Assembly: GCF_963675165.1 (NCBI RefSeq)
Contig: NC_087380.1
Span: 6,704,071-6,768,070, forward strand
Length of the DNA: 64,000 nucleotides
Direction of reading: 5' to 3'
Source: Halichondria panicea
Lineage: Eukaryota; Porifera; Demospongiae; Suberitida; Halichondriidae
Shown here: one piece after another, positions 11,113-25,496 of the stretch
Position numbering within the stretch: position 1 is the stretch's first letter
How the letters are laid out: every line of letters begins with the position of its first letter
Notes under the pieces: generated by a model
The model's database searches: none
Told to the model about the DNA's origin: nothing
Seen by the model: only the letters and a program-made list of their open reading frames with translations
Program-made: the position numbers and the translations under genes

Positions 11113-12350
11113 TTAAACATTGTGTACGTTTATTTCACATTCAATGAATACAGAATCATCTTGTGTGATATATCCACTCATTAGTTCCGCTTGAGATGCG
11201 ATGTTTGGGCAGCCATACACAATATTTTTATCTGTATCGGGTTTTGCACATGTGGGGCTGTCTTGTGATCCAAGAGATCTGATGATGTCTCCGCCTCCAG
11301 TCTTGTTGATCACTTTGAACATTATCTGGTTGGGGAAAGGCCATTGAAGCTTACTATCGAATTCTCCTTTTATGATCATGAAGTTGAGTGACATGCTAGG
11401 TTCATTGTTGATGAGATCAAAACGCACGTTAAGACGTACTTTGTAGCGGCATCTCTCCAAAAAGAATGGCTGGCTGGAAAATGTTTTGCCCTTTTCAGTC
11501 AAAGACTCAACTATTTTCTGATTAACTTGTGAGATCTCAATCAGGATATTTCCATTGTCTGCTTTTTTTGCATGAAAGTCTCCAGCCAGTTGACTTTTCA
11601 AACTTCGATTTTGTTTACAAAGTGCAACATTTACTGCTCGTTCTATTCGTATTTTCTCTTCCAATTCGTTTCGATCTTTGGCCAATTTCATGAGTTGTGT
11701 TTTATTGACGGACAGACAAAGCTGTTGCTGTTTCTCACATTGTGATGAAAATGCTTTTCGAAAAGGTGATGCTCCTTCCAATTTCTTCGGACATTGTAAA
11801 GGTGATGCCAGTATACCAAAATGGTTATTCAACTTTGATTTCATATGTTCGTTGAGCTCAGATGTTGTCATCTGCAGCAAAAAGTAAGTAGATACGTATA
11901 TTCAAAATTAATAGTCGTGTATATCTGTTATCCATAAAGATATTGACTAGATTAATAACAGGACCACCAATTAATTGTTTGCCCAAATGGGAAAGGTTCC
12001 TTTGAAAAGGTTTACACAACACAAAGCAAAATTAGTCTTACCCAGTAGAGGCCACTGCATGTGTGATTTTTGTCACTGTCAGATGAATTATTAAATTTGC
12101 ACTGGATATAATTAACGCGTATAATTAATTATAGCTAACTCCATGTATCTACCATTCTGAATGATCATAGGCCCTACCAGCTACAGGTTATAGATCTACC
12201 ATAGATATAGATATGGCCCTACAACTTGAAGTTTATATTGAACATGATCTCTACCATTTCCTGAGTACAGCCATATTCAGCAATCGGACAAGGACTGAGA
12301 TGATATTTAGGATGGTCCACTTGATTCAATTTGTCATCACAATTTGACAT
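11113..12350 (-). CDS. RING-less TRAF-like protein (one zinc finger, coiled coil, MATH domain)
   Basis: Two exons: 12255-12350 (ATG at 12350, donor GTAGAG) and 11113-11871 (acceptor CTGCAG), giving about 284 aa. The first exon plus the start of the second form a TRAF-type finger (CPIAEYGCTQEM, then EHMKSKLNNH). A charged helical stretch (about residues 70-110) follows, then a diverged C-terminal MATH/TRAF-C domain with PFFLERCRYKVRLNV, MIIKGEFDSKLQWPF and IVYGCPNIASQAEL. The MATH fold binds receptor or substrate peptides and trimerises. There is no RING, so no direct ligase activity is expected unless upstream exons were missed. Its structure matches the gene at 33644-34643. Confidence 0.75.
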
Positions 12351-12541
12351 TTTGCAAGATACTCGCGTACTCGCTGGCCAACAAGTACGTAGCTAGCTCA
12401 AATTATGTGGTAGGCGTATAATTATACAGGGGCATTCCCTGGGACAGTCCCCTATACAGTAAAACTGTACTACACATAATTATCGGTAGAGCAAACAATA
12501 ACTATGAATAACTATATATACACCACAATGATTATGAATCA

Positions 12542-16135
<3,594 letters not shown>

Positions 16136-16200
16136 CTAGTAGCTTTATGTTATGTAGCTTTGACACCTCCATTGAGGCATCAGCACCCGCGGTGCTTTCA
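16136..16200. repeat. Dispersed repeat (GCGGTGCTTTCATT type), copy 1
   Basis: Contains GGCATCAGCACCCGCGGTGC followed by TTTCATT, preceded by TTATGTNATGTAG. A second + strand copy lies at 17234-17305, and an inverted, more diverged copy at about 47293-47362. No coding sense. Confidence 0.55.
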
Positions 16201-16288
16201 TTGTGCTGGCATTAAATATCATAGGTATTCCTGCATGAAACAACATGTCATTCCCTCATCCTTCCCTCATCCTTCCTCCTGCATGCAG

Positions 16289-16394
16289 GGCTCAAGAAGT
16301 GGGTAACTCCGGTGTGTTCAGACCAGAGATGCTCCTCCCCATGGGACTCCCCCGAGGATATCACCATCATTGCCTGGGGGTTCTCTCTAGAGAG
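16289..16394 (+). pseudogene. FARSA: PheRS alpha exon with frameshifts
   Basis: Between acceptor CATGCAG and donor GTGGGT, the three frames together read GLKKWV, then GNSGVFRPEMLLPMGLP, then EDITIIAWGFSLER, the segment that follows the exon at 10024-10101 in the family. A loss of about 7 bases after the WV codons and one extra C in CTCCCCCGAG break the frame. Splice phase fits the exon ending at 10101. This is a decayed exon, possibly the same gene copy with a 6-kb intron. Confidence 0.75.
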
Positions 16395-16596
16395 GTGGGT
16401 GGGCAAAGCTTCGAATTAGTAGCTGTTTCTGAGGTACTTAATTATTAAATTTGTACTACAGCGGTTTTCAAAGCATTCTAGTAAGATTTGTGTGGCTATA
16501 AGATAGTTATCGGATAAATTTGTGGAGAGCCGGCCTTGTTTGTTGTGTAGTGTGTATAGCCTATGAAGACATCATTGTCCTGGTGAATCTCCTCAG

Positions 16597-17148
16597 GTCA
16601 GGTATAGAGACAATAGACGACACAGTACAAGCTCTGTTAATGAAGATAGGGAAGGAAGAGGTAGCGAGTGATCAGTTGAAGGAGTTTAAGAAGAGGAAGC
16701 TCATAAACAATGAGTGAGGGCCCTGGGGTAGTCGTAATGGCCGCTTGTTGAGAGCAATTGATATGGATGAAGGGCTAGCCACCTTCAAAAGGTTGTGCAT
16801 ACTATACCACCTATTCACCCCCCTTCACCACCACACACACACACACACATTTAGGTGTGATAATGTGCCTCATAGTGATGAAAGGAAGCCACTCAAATAG
16901 CCAAACAAGATGTCAACCTCACACAGGAAATGATCCAAAGGTAATCACAACACTCTGCATTTATCTCCAGTACGTGTATTGTGCCAATAGTTACTAATTG
17001 GCCTGATTATGCAGTGGTAGGTGGAAGGACAAGAGTTTCAAGGAGTACAAATTTGATGGCCTGGGTGTGTCCCCCTCCACTGGTCACCTCTACCCCTGCT
17101 CAAGGTCCGCACTGAGATCAGGAAGATCTTCTTGGAGATGAGCTATAG
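16597..17148 (+). pseudogene. FARSA: PheRS alpha N-terminal half, second copy, one frameshift
   Basis: Three exons in order: 16597-16713 (DDTVQALLMKIGKEEV to LKEFKKRKLI), 16901-16940 (SKQDVNLTQEMIQ) and 17015-17148 (GRWKDKSFKEYKF, then LLKVRTEIRKIFLEM). These match the linker between the N-terminal DNA-binding-like domains and the catalytic core of cytosolic FARSA. In the last exon one C is missing near 17097-17101, shifting the frame. Because this N-terminal part lies downstream of C-terminal exon 16289, it belongs to a different copy. It precedes the LRR paralogue at 17875. Confidence 0.7.
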
Positions 17149-17233
17149 GTACACTGGAAAAGAATACAGTGTGTAATAGTATATTTCCCAGTAAACATGT
17201 TCATCATAATATAATTGTGTGTATTTAATAGCA

Positions 17234-17305
17234 ATAGCTTGTAGCTTTATGTCATGTAGGTTTGGCACATCCACCGAGTCATCAGCACCTGCGGTGCTTT
17301 CATTA
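17234..17305. repeat. Dispersed repeat (GCGGTGCTTTCATT type), copy 2
   Basis: Matches 16136-16200 over most of its length (TAGCTTTATG, CATCAGCACC, GCGGTGCTTTCATT) with scattered substitutions. Confidence 0.55.
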
Positions 17306-17874
17306 GCAGTTGTAGATATGCCCACATGCATGCACATGCATGCACTGGTCAGTGTACTGGTGTATATGGTCGAAACCATGTAGTAAATATTCCCACCACA
17401 CCACTTTGATGGACAATGGCTACATCCTCACTTCAAGGACATCTCTATATAGATTGTTTTGTATAAGAGGATGCATATAGCAGATGTTGGTGGATGTGGG
17501 CTACTACATGTATGCACTTGCACTGCCTGTGTTGTTAATATTTGCTATTATTGGGCATGCATGCTGTGTGTGTGTTTCGTCTATAAAGCATTGCCATGCA
17601 CAGTCTCTCAGCGCTCTTGTCACAAGCTGTAAATTGAGCTGGAGGTGAGTCTAAAAGTACCTGCAATGCAGTTATATAAATAAGTGTACTTAGCGTAGGT
17701 ATCTTCAGGCTGTATTTAAGTATCTGTGTTACGTATTTTAATATGCCATGTCGATTTAATTCGTTGGTGTACGAGGCTTTGTTACTCCATTGTTTGTTCA
17801 CGTGATTGTGTGCTCTTGGACTAGAACTCACTATACACTCCTAACCCCTGTAGGTATATACCAGCATCTCAACA
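17306..17874. other. Upstream region of LRR copy 2
   Basis: No coding signal. The final bases (CCTGTAGGTATATACCAGCATCTCAACA) contain a splice-acceptor-like CTGTAG as in the other family members, suggesting a 5' leader intron. Bases 17395-17450 loosely recall a further FARSA segment (HHFDG...) but too weakly to call. Confidence 0.4.
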
Positions 17875-19717
17875 ATGGCTACCGTCCTCTCAATGAAGTC
17901 CCTGGAGGAGCTCTGTCTCACTCACGTAGCAATGACACTGGAGCAATACTCGACTGACTCTCTGTCACTACTGCATAAAGGTTTCAGATTACAGCTACTC
18001 CACAAGATACCAATTATTGATATTTGTCGACTGGAAGATACCAAGTTCATCTCGGGGATCGATATGCAAGCAATCTGGATGGAGCTTCACAGAGAGTACT
18101 TACGTGCAAGTGTTTACGACTCAAGTTTGGACTGGAGAGAATCATTTTTTAGAAGACTCTTCTCTGCCATTGTTAGAGGGGAGCGTCCATACGGACATTT
18201 TTATGTAGATCGAAAGGAAAATCATACTATAGCGTTTGGCCGTCGATTGGAGGAAATTGTTGGCGAGTATATTAAAGTGGACTTTGTAAATTTTTTAGTG
18301 GTAGTAAAGCGCGAAATTCCAGTGACATTTTCTGGGGAAGATGTTGTAAATTTGATCAATGGCCCAGTATATCGTGGTAAGGCATACAGTGTTCTTTGTC
18401 GGGCTAAACAGTTTGTCCCACCTCGACACGCAAAGTTCTTCTCTGAAGGAAGCCGCTACTTACCAGACTCTACTGCACTGAAGCTGATCACTGAGAATTA
18501 ATTGTCACTATCGACCAAAAGAGTTCACTGTTGATGTAGTAAGCAGTACATTTGCTTTCAATTTGATGCCCCAAAAAGTTAATTGTTTGAGGAATTGTTT
18601 CAAAAAGGTCGAGTCTTTAACTATTCAAGGATACATTGAACAAAGCCAAAGACCAACCGCGATTATTCATGGAGCTAGGTATGGAGAGTGTAAGGACGTT
18701 GCTCGCTGTACTCTTCACTTGATACCCAATCCAAAATTTACCAGTCTCACAATTGGGCTCAGTCCCACTGAGAATGTAATAGATACAATAACGCCACCTC
18801 TGACTGCTTATGGTGGCTTAACGGAACTCACTCTTCAAGCTTACGGTAATGTTTCTCCGGATTTTCAAAAGCTAAGTTCGATAACTGAACACCAACCTTC
18901 ACTTCACACTGTGTCAATATTGGTTGGTATAGGAATGGTAAGGCGACCTCAGAGTAATATCGTTTCTTGTGCCCCAACGTTATCTGAAAAGCATTTCATT
19001 TCTTGGCTTCAAACATGTTTCAAGAAACCATTGTTGCAAGACCTAAAGCTCTCACTTGAACCAGCATATTTGAAGTTTCTTATCCGGGTGCTTACTGATT
19101 TTCTTTCGACACCATGCTCACACGAACAAACTCTCACTATCCGATGTGATCTCGAAGAGTTGCCCCCAATTTTGCCCCCCAGACCTCCTTGTGTTTTTAA
19201 ATCAGGACCGCCTCTCCCTCCAAATCATCCTACATTGCGGACACCACCACTATCCCCTAAACCAATCCATTCAAGTGAATCCAGTGACGTTCCCACCACG
19301 CCCATTCATCAGTTTGACGATGCTTGCACTATGAAGTACAAATGTTTGACCTTTGATTATTGTAGGATTGGCCATTTGTTTGCTAAAGCTTTCATGGAAC
19401 TTGCCCCTTTGAAGCTTAAAAATAATATGTCGATTCTTAAAGGAAGCCTAAAAAATCAATACTCCTCTGAATTTCTCTCACAGCTTGCCCAACATCCGCT
19501 CATTGAAATGGAGTCACTAGAATTGGAGCTTGACAAGAATGAGTTGTCTACTTTTGACTCCATACTGCAAAAGAAGTCGTTGAAATTTGTAACTGTTACA
19601 TGTTCTGATCGCTGTTTTACCATGTTTTCTGACATTGCTTTACGCCAAAGTTTTAAGATTAAGACGATAGTTGAGACTCCTAAAAACAGAGTCATGTTCA
19701 CTCTTTCTAGAAATTGA
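17875..19717 (+). CDS. VHL-box / LRR-family paralogue, copy 2 (single frameshift)
   Basis: Coding runs 17875-18492, then a 4-base insertion (extra TTAA at about 18496-18499) creates a stop, then the frame resumes and stays open to 19717 (about 600 aa if read through). The N-terminus carries SLEELCLTHV and LHKGFRLQL, the proposed BC and Cul2 boxes. The central block QFVPPRHAKFFSEGSRYLPD is near 18410-18470. Then come leucine-rich segments (GGLTELTLQ; PLLQDLKLSL; LIEMESLELEL) and a proline-rich linker (about 19165-19260, PPLPPNHP). Unlike copies 4 and 5 the second half is one exon with a different tail (KYKCLTFDYCR). With one lesion in 1.8 kb it is either a very recent pseudogene or a sequencing error. 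Confidence 0.7.
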
Positions 19718-20011
19718 TTTTCGTTCCATTGATCTATTCACACCCTTTATAAGAAGTAACTTTATAGTTTTTTAGTTTCACCTTTCTGGTGTTTATGATT
19801 ATTGTATATCTACCTGTGTTGTATCTGCATGTATCCCTTTCCTTGCCATTCGTGAAATCTGGAACAGGAGCGTCTTTAGGTCCATCAATTAGTGTGGATC
19901 CGGCCTCACCACGCCTCCATGTCATTCTATTAGTCTAGATCCGGCTAGCAATTCTAGCTGGGACTCCCAGTTCTAGCTCCTTTTGTTTAGCGTGTCAGAG
20001 ACTGGGAGAAG

Positions 20012-22006
20012 ATGATTGGCACTCCCTGGCTCCTTTGGATGTACAGCTGTCCAGATCCCTACAACTTGACCAGTGCCCTTCGATCGGCCAAAAAAGACTT
20101 TTTCTCAAATCTCGCCAAAAACATCCACTCTCCAAAGGACTTTTGGTCTGCATATCACAAACTGTCACCAAACCATCAGAGGATTCCACCCCAGATAACT
20201 CTCAAACACCACTCAGCAGAAAAACCTATTGAAAAGGCGAATCTTTTTAACAATTTTTTTGCATCTTGTTTCTCTAAACCATCACAGCCGCTGCCTATCC
20301 CATCACCAACCACTCAAGCAGTGTCCCTTCTATCCATACACTGCTCTGTTTTAGAGGTAGAACAACAACTACTACACTACAAACAAAAGACTGCTTCTGG
20401 ACCAGATGGAATCTCTAGCATTATGTTAAGGAACACTGCCAGCTCCATAGCACCCCAACTGTCTACACTCTTCAACCTATCCCTCAGTCAAGGAAAAGTC
20501 CCCTCGGCCTGGAAAGTCTCAAATGTAACCCCAATTCACAAAGCTGGTGATAAATCTGATGTCTCTAACTATAGACCAATTTCATTACTGTCCTTAATAT
20601 CGAAGGTTCTCGAGAGAATTGTTCACAATCAAATATCACTTCATTTAACATCAAACAAACTTCTCTCCAACAACCAATTTGGTTTCAGGTCAGGATTTTC
20701 AACTCAGGATGCACTACTGACTGTCACAAACGACTGGCACCAATTACTATCAAAAAACAGACAAGTAGGAGCAGTTTTCTTTGATATTCGTAAAGCATTC
20801 GACTCTGTCCCCCACAATCAGATCATTAAGTCACTCTCAAAACATGGTATCTCGGGTCCACTGCTAACTTGGCTCTCAGACTACCTATCAAACAGAAGTC
20901 AGAGAGTCGTCCTGGAAGGTGCATCCTCAACACCGTGCCGTGTAACGTCTGGAGTCCCTCAAGGCTCTATTCTGGGACCCCTACTGTTCATTATATTCAT
21001 GGACTCGCTGAATGAAATAAAGCTCTGCCCCGGAACCAAGCTAATCCTATATGCTGATGACATCCTCCTTTACAGGCCAGTAATTTCAGATAACGATCTC
21101 ACTCAGCTCCAGCAGGATATTAATGCAGTTCACAACTGGACTATACAACATGGTCTCCTTCTAAACAACAAAAAAACCAATGTTCTACCCATCACAAGAT
21201 CTATGAATGCGATCCCACTCACCCTCTCTATTTCAAACCAGCAAATCCCCATTGTGGAATGTTTCAAGTACCTCGGCGTCACCATCTCTAAGAATCTGTC
21301 CTGGTCTCAGCACATTACTAACACTGTGAGGACATCCAAACAACAACTGGGATTGCTCCACAGGAAGTTAAAAGATGCATCACAGCAATCAAAGCATACA
21401 ATTTACAGGAGCACTGTACTACCCAAACTTGAATACTGCGCCGCAGTATGGGACCCCCATCAATCAACACTCACCAAGAAACTGGAGAACACCCAATCAT
21501 TTGCCTGCAAAATCATAACCAAAGAATGGAAATCTGACTATACTTCTCTACTTAACAAACTCCAACTCAAATCTCTTAAAGACCGCAGGAATATCCAAAA
21601 ACTTAAAGTATGCTTCAAAATCATCAACAACAAATCCTGTATTCCTCCCTCTGTCTTCTCACCCCACCCATCCCCTTCCCCCCGTCATCCGCACAGCCAA
21701 ATACTCTTTATACCACATGTGGGCACCTCATCCCACAAACATTCCTTTTTTCTGGATGTAATACCAAAATGGAATTCTTTACCACCAGAAGTTATCAACA
21801 GCTCCTCTGATTCATCATTTAAATCGAACCTCAGTAGCTTTTTGTGTAATAATTATTATAATTAGCCGTAGCTCCTGTTTTATTTCTCTGTTTTTGTGTT
21901 GTCCAGGGGAAGTCTTCACACTAGCCATCTGAGCTACCTGACCTACCCTTATGCATACCTTGGTTTTGCATAAAAATTTCTTAAATAAAAAAAAAAAAAA
22001 AAAAAA
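20012..22006 (+). mobile_element. 5'-truncated non-LTR retrotransposon (LINE) with poly(A) tail
   Basis: A 617-codon open frame (20012-21865) encodes a LINE-type reverse transcriptase. Visible motifs are SGPDGI, YRPISLLSLISKVLERI, QFGFRSGFST, the catalytic FFDIRKAFDSVPH, SGVPQGSILGPLLF and the YADD box at 21049-21060, followed by the thumb and a C-terminal KYLGV / YCAAVWDPH segment. The endonuclease domain is missing, so it is 5'-truncated. The 3' end has an untranslated tail and about 20 A residues (21987-22006). The lineage looks like the CR1/jockey group. The RT frame is undamaged, so insertion is fairly recent. The exact 5' junction was not determined. Confidence 0.9.
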
Positions 22007-22448
22007 GAACATACCCTCCATTCTGACGAGTTATCAGTGCATAGGGTGCTTACTAGATTCTTGCCAGCCAGTACAGTTCAAGCTACACACAGCACCGCTC
22101 AACTATTCTCTACCCCATTATCTAGCTAAATCTGGTCCAACTAGACAGCAGACACAGCTAGTTAATTCAGTAAAGCCAGGGGTAGCCCTACTTCTACGGT
22201 TGTTCAGTACCCACGGTAACAATTCCTCTGGGCTGGGCTAACTAGTTGAGCCACGCCTCACAATTCTCAAGGCTAGGTACATGTCTCTGTCTAGCTGCTT
22301 CTTCAGCTTCTTGCTCAGTTTTGTGGCTTAGAGAAAGGCCAGCTACTCAGGGGGAAGAGTCCAGATGAAAGTCTGGCAGCCAGGTGACGTCCAAACGGTC
22401 AGTTATTCTTTCCACCAACTTTTTAATCTAGTCTAGTCCTGCTTGCAC

Positions 22449-22537
22449 TGCTACTACTGCTACTGCTACTCTTCCTACTACTACTGCTGCTACTCTTCCT
22501 AGCTAGTCAAAGGTTTCTTTTTTTTTTTTTTTTTTTT
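22449..22537. repeat. CTACTACTG microsatellite and T run
   Basis: Interrupted CTA/CTG trinucleotide repeat at about 22449-22497 followed by a 20-base T run (22518-22537). Confidence 0.7.
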
Positions 22538-23184
22538 ATAACTACATATGCACAAAGAGACATCAAAGCTTACATCAAAGGACACAGATTTTTAGCCTAC
22601 TTGACTGATAAGGCGGTTACCTAGACTACAGTTTGTTTGTCAGGGAGGAGCTCACATACAACTTCATCTAATTCATCATAACGATTCCTTACCCATTGTT
22701 GTAATTTCTACAACAGATTGCCAAGGAAAGAGGTATAGGAATTTGATAAAGTTTGTAAGGAATTTGATAAAGTTTGTACATACCAGACTCCATGACTAAG
22801 ATTGTTATCTTAACCTCGTATGTGCATATTCATATATTGTGTGGGTGGAAGCATCATGTGGGAATTGACGACCATATTCGGTATTTGCTGTGTCTGCTAT
22901 CTCTAGGACTAACTTCCAACATTAGCAAGTGATTTACTATAGCTGTAAATTGGAGTTAGCATACAGTTGTAACTTGTTAGGGCATTGAATAATTATGTAT
23001 TAGTGTGCTGGAATAATTATAGCTACGTTTTATTTGTGTAAGTGCTTATATTATTACAGCTTTATGGTGAGATGTGTTCTAGGCAGCTAGTGCCAGGTTT
23101 TTAGTGGGGATGGAGGTGTTCTAGTTATGTATCGCATTTGTGTACATATATTGTAGTGTATGTATTTATGTAGGAGTCTCAACA
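22538..23184. other. Upstream region of LRR copy 3
   Basis: No gene. A 20-bp direct repeat (AGGAATTTGATAAAGTTTGT) occurs twice in a row near 22737-22777. The segment GGGTGGAAGC...GGTATTTGCTGTGTC (about 22850-22895) recurs upstream of copies 4 and 5 (about 25300 and 29060) and near 32650, marking shared upstream sequence of the family. Confidence 0.5.
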
Positions 23185-24986
23185 ATGGCTACCATCCTCT
23201 CAATGAAGTCCCTGGAGGAGCTGTGTCTCACTCACGTAGCAATGACAATGGAGCAATACTCGACTGACTCTCTGTCACTACTGCCTAAAGGTTTCAGATT
23301 ACAGCTACTCCACAAGATATCAATTATTGACGTTTGTCGACTGGAAGATACCAAATTCACCACGGGGATTGATATGATGTCTGTTTGGGTGGAGATTTAC
23401 CAACAGTACATAGGTATAAATCGTTACAATCCACGTTTAGACTCGAGAGAATCATTTTTTAGGCAACTTTTCATTGTTATTATTAGAGGGGAGCGGCCAT
23501 ACGGATATTGTCAGGTGCAAAGTCGGAGGGCAAGGCAAACTCCGTGGATTGGTAGCAACATGAACGAAGATTGTCCTGTTAGCGAGTATAAAGTGGACGT
23601 TGTTAACTTTTTGGTGGCAGTAAAACGCGAAGTTCCAGTTGTAACTACACAAAGTCTGTATAGAAAAGTTGATTCTACAATACCCGCCACGAAGTGACTT
23701 TAGTAAAAGGCCCAGTACCTCCTGGTAAGGCTTACCATTAAGCTTGTCGGGCTAAACAGTTTGTACCACCTCGATACACAAAGTTTTTCTCTGAAGGAAG
23801 CTGCTACTTACCAGACTCTACTGCACTGGAGCTGATTACTGAGAAATGTCACTATCGACCGAAAAAGCTCGTTTTTGTCTTACAAAGGTTCAATACATTT
23901 GTTCTCAATTTGAAGCAAGAATTAAGCAGTGTCGATTGTTTGAGGGATTGTTTCAAAGATGTTGAGTCTCTAACCATTATTAGGCAAAGGGAAAGTGCGA
24001 GAATTGAAAGTGAGGAAGTTATTAGCTGTGCTCCTGACCTGAAACTTTTAGCAGCCAACCCCAAGCTGACGAGCCTTACAATAAATGACGACAATATAAT
24101 AGATATCATTACACCAGCTCTGACTGCTAATGGTGGCCTAAAGGAACTAACTCTCAACACTAATGTTTCTCCTGATTTTCAGAAACTTGCTGAGATGACC
24201 GAACACCAACCTTTACTTCACTCTGTGTCATTGTCGGTCACCTGTTTATTTTTTGATCCAGTTTCTATTTATACCCCCAGAAAGGGTTCCAAGACACATT
24301 TCATTTCTTGGCTTCAAGCATGTTTCAGAAACCCATCGTTGCAAGACTTAAAACTAAAGCTCAACACATCATCTCCAGAGTTACCTCTCCAAGCCGTCAT
24401 TGTTTTTCTGTCAACACCATGCTCACACCAGCAAACTCTCACCTTGCAAATCCTCGGAGAATATGCGTCAAAAGCTATCGAACCATCCCCTAAACCTCCT
24501 GCACCACTTCACAAACCCTTAAAAAATACAACACTCCTGAGTATACCTAGTGACGTTCCCACCTCACGTGTTCATCAGTTCGACAATGCTTGCAATCTGA
24601 AATACAAATGCCTGACCTTTGATTTTTGTTCGGTCCACGCTTCCTTCACTAAAGCTTTCTTGACACTGGCCCCTTTGATGCTCAAGCATATAAGTCTTAA
24701 TGGAGTCTCGTTAATTGCCACTGAATTCTTCTCCCAGCTTGCCCAGGAGCCACTCATTGAAATGGAGTTATTAGAAGTTACCTCTGTGTTGCGTGACCAT
24801 CAAAGCACGACTGACCTTGACTCTTTGCTTCGTAAAAAATGTTTGAAATCTGCATCTATAAAGTATTATTCTTACGATAGTTTTCCAGTGCTCTCTGATG
24901 TTGCTTTGTGTCGAGGTTTTGAGATGAAAACAAACTTCAATACTTCTACAAAGGAAGTCACATATATTTTTACTAAAATTGTGTAG
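23185..24986 (+). pseudogene. VHL-box / LRR-family paralogue, copy 3 (broken)
   Basis: ATG at 23185 follows a TATGTAG acceptor-like site. The N-terminus with SLEELCLTHV and LPKGFRLQL is intact. A frameshift near 23680 leads to a stop at 23695, and in the correct frame the central block contains a nonsense TAA at about 23741 (GAA in other copies). From there the frame is open to 24986, with leucine-rich segments and a tail related to copy 2 (KYKCLTFDFCS, LIEMELLEV). It belongs to the single-exon subfamily with copy 2. Confidence 0.8.
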
Positions 24987-25496
24987 TACATTGAAATTGT
25001 ATACGCCGAGGTTTTGTGATTAAGATAACAGTCAAGACTCCCAAGGGTAGTGACTGTGTGGTGTTCACTCTCACTCTCTCTATAGAAATTGATTTTATTA
25101 TTTCTAGGTAAATTGTTGCACTCTTATAATCCTTTGATCCACTCACACTCTTGTCTTTATGTTTAGTGCTTTTGATTGTTCCTGCATGCATGTATTCAGT
25201 ATTCTGTATTTCTATATTTTCTGCTATGATGTCGATACACTCAAACGTGAATTAAATTGGTTGTCCTTGTAGACTATGTGCATATTCATTGCGTGGGTGA
25301 AAGTATGTCAACAAACATATTCGTATTTGCAGTGTCAGCTATCTGAGACCAAACAAACAATTAAAGTAGGTAGTTATACTAGGTATGTTAGCATGTCTTG
25401 TATGTATGAGTTTGCATAACTGTTGCCTGTGTAAGTGCTTATAATTATATAGAGAACACACAACACATAATTGATGTGTATGTAGAAGTCTCAACA
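24987..25496. other. 3' flank of copy 3 and upstream region of copy 4
   Basis: Bases 25005-25215 (CGAGGTTTTGTGATTAAGAT to the CTGTATTTCTATATTTTC region) are repeated in inverted orientation at about 27815-28025. The last bases contain TGTATGTAG followed by AAGTCTCAACAATGG, a conserved acceptor-like leader before the start codon of copy 4. Confidence 0.6.

Noticed and set aside
17395-17450. Possible further FARSA exon (HHFDG...)
   Set aside because: Similarity is limited to a few residues and cannot be separated from chance without an alignment score.
18496-18499. Extra TTAA in LRR copy 2 as a piggyBac footprint
   Set aside because: piggyBac elements usually excise precisely and leave one TTAA where one existed; the other copies have no TTAA here. 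Chance or slippage is as likely.
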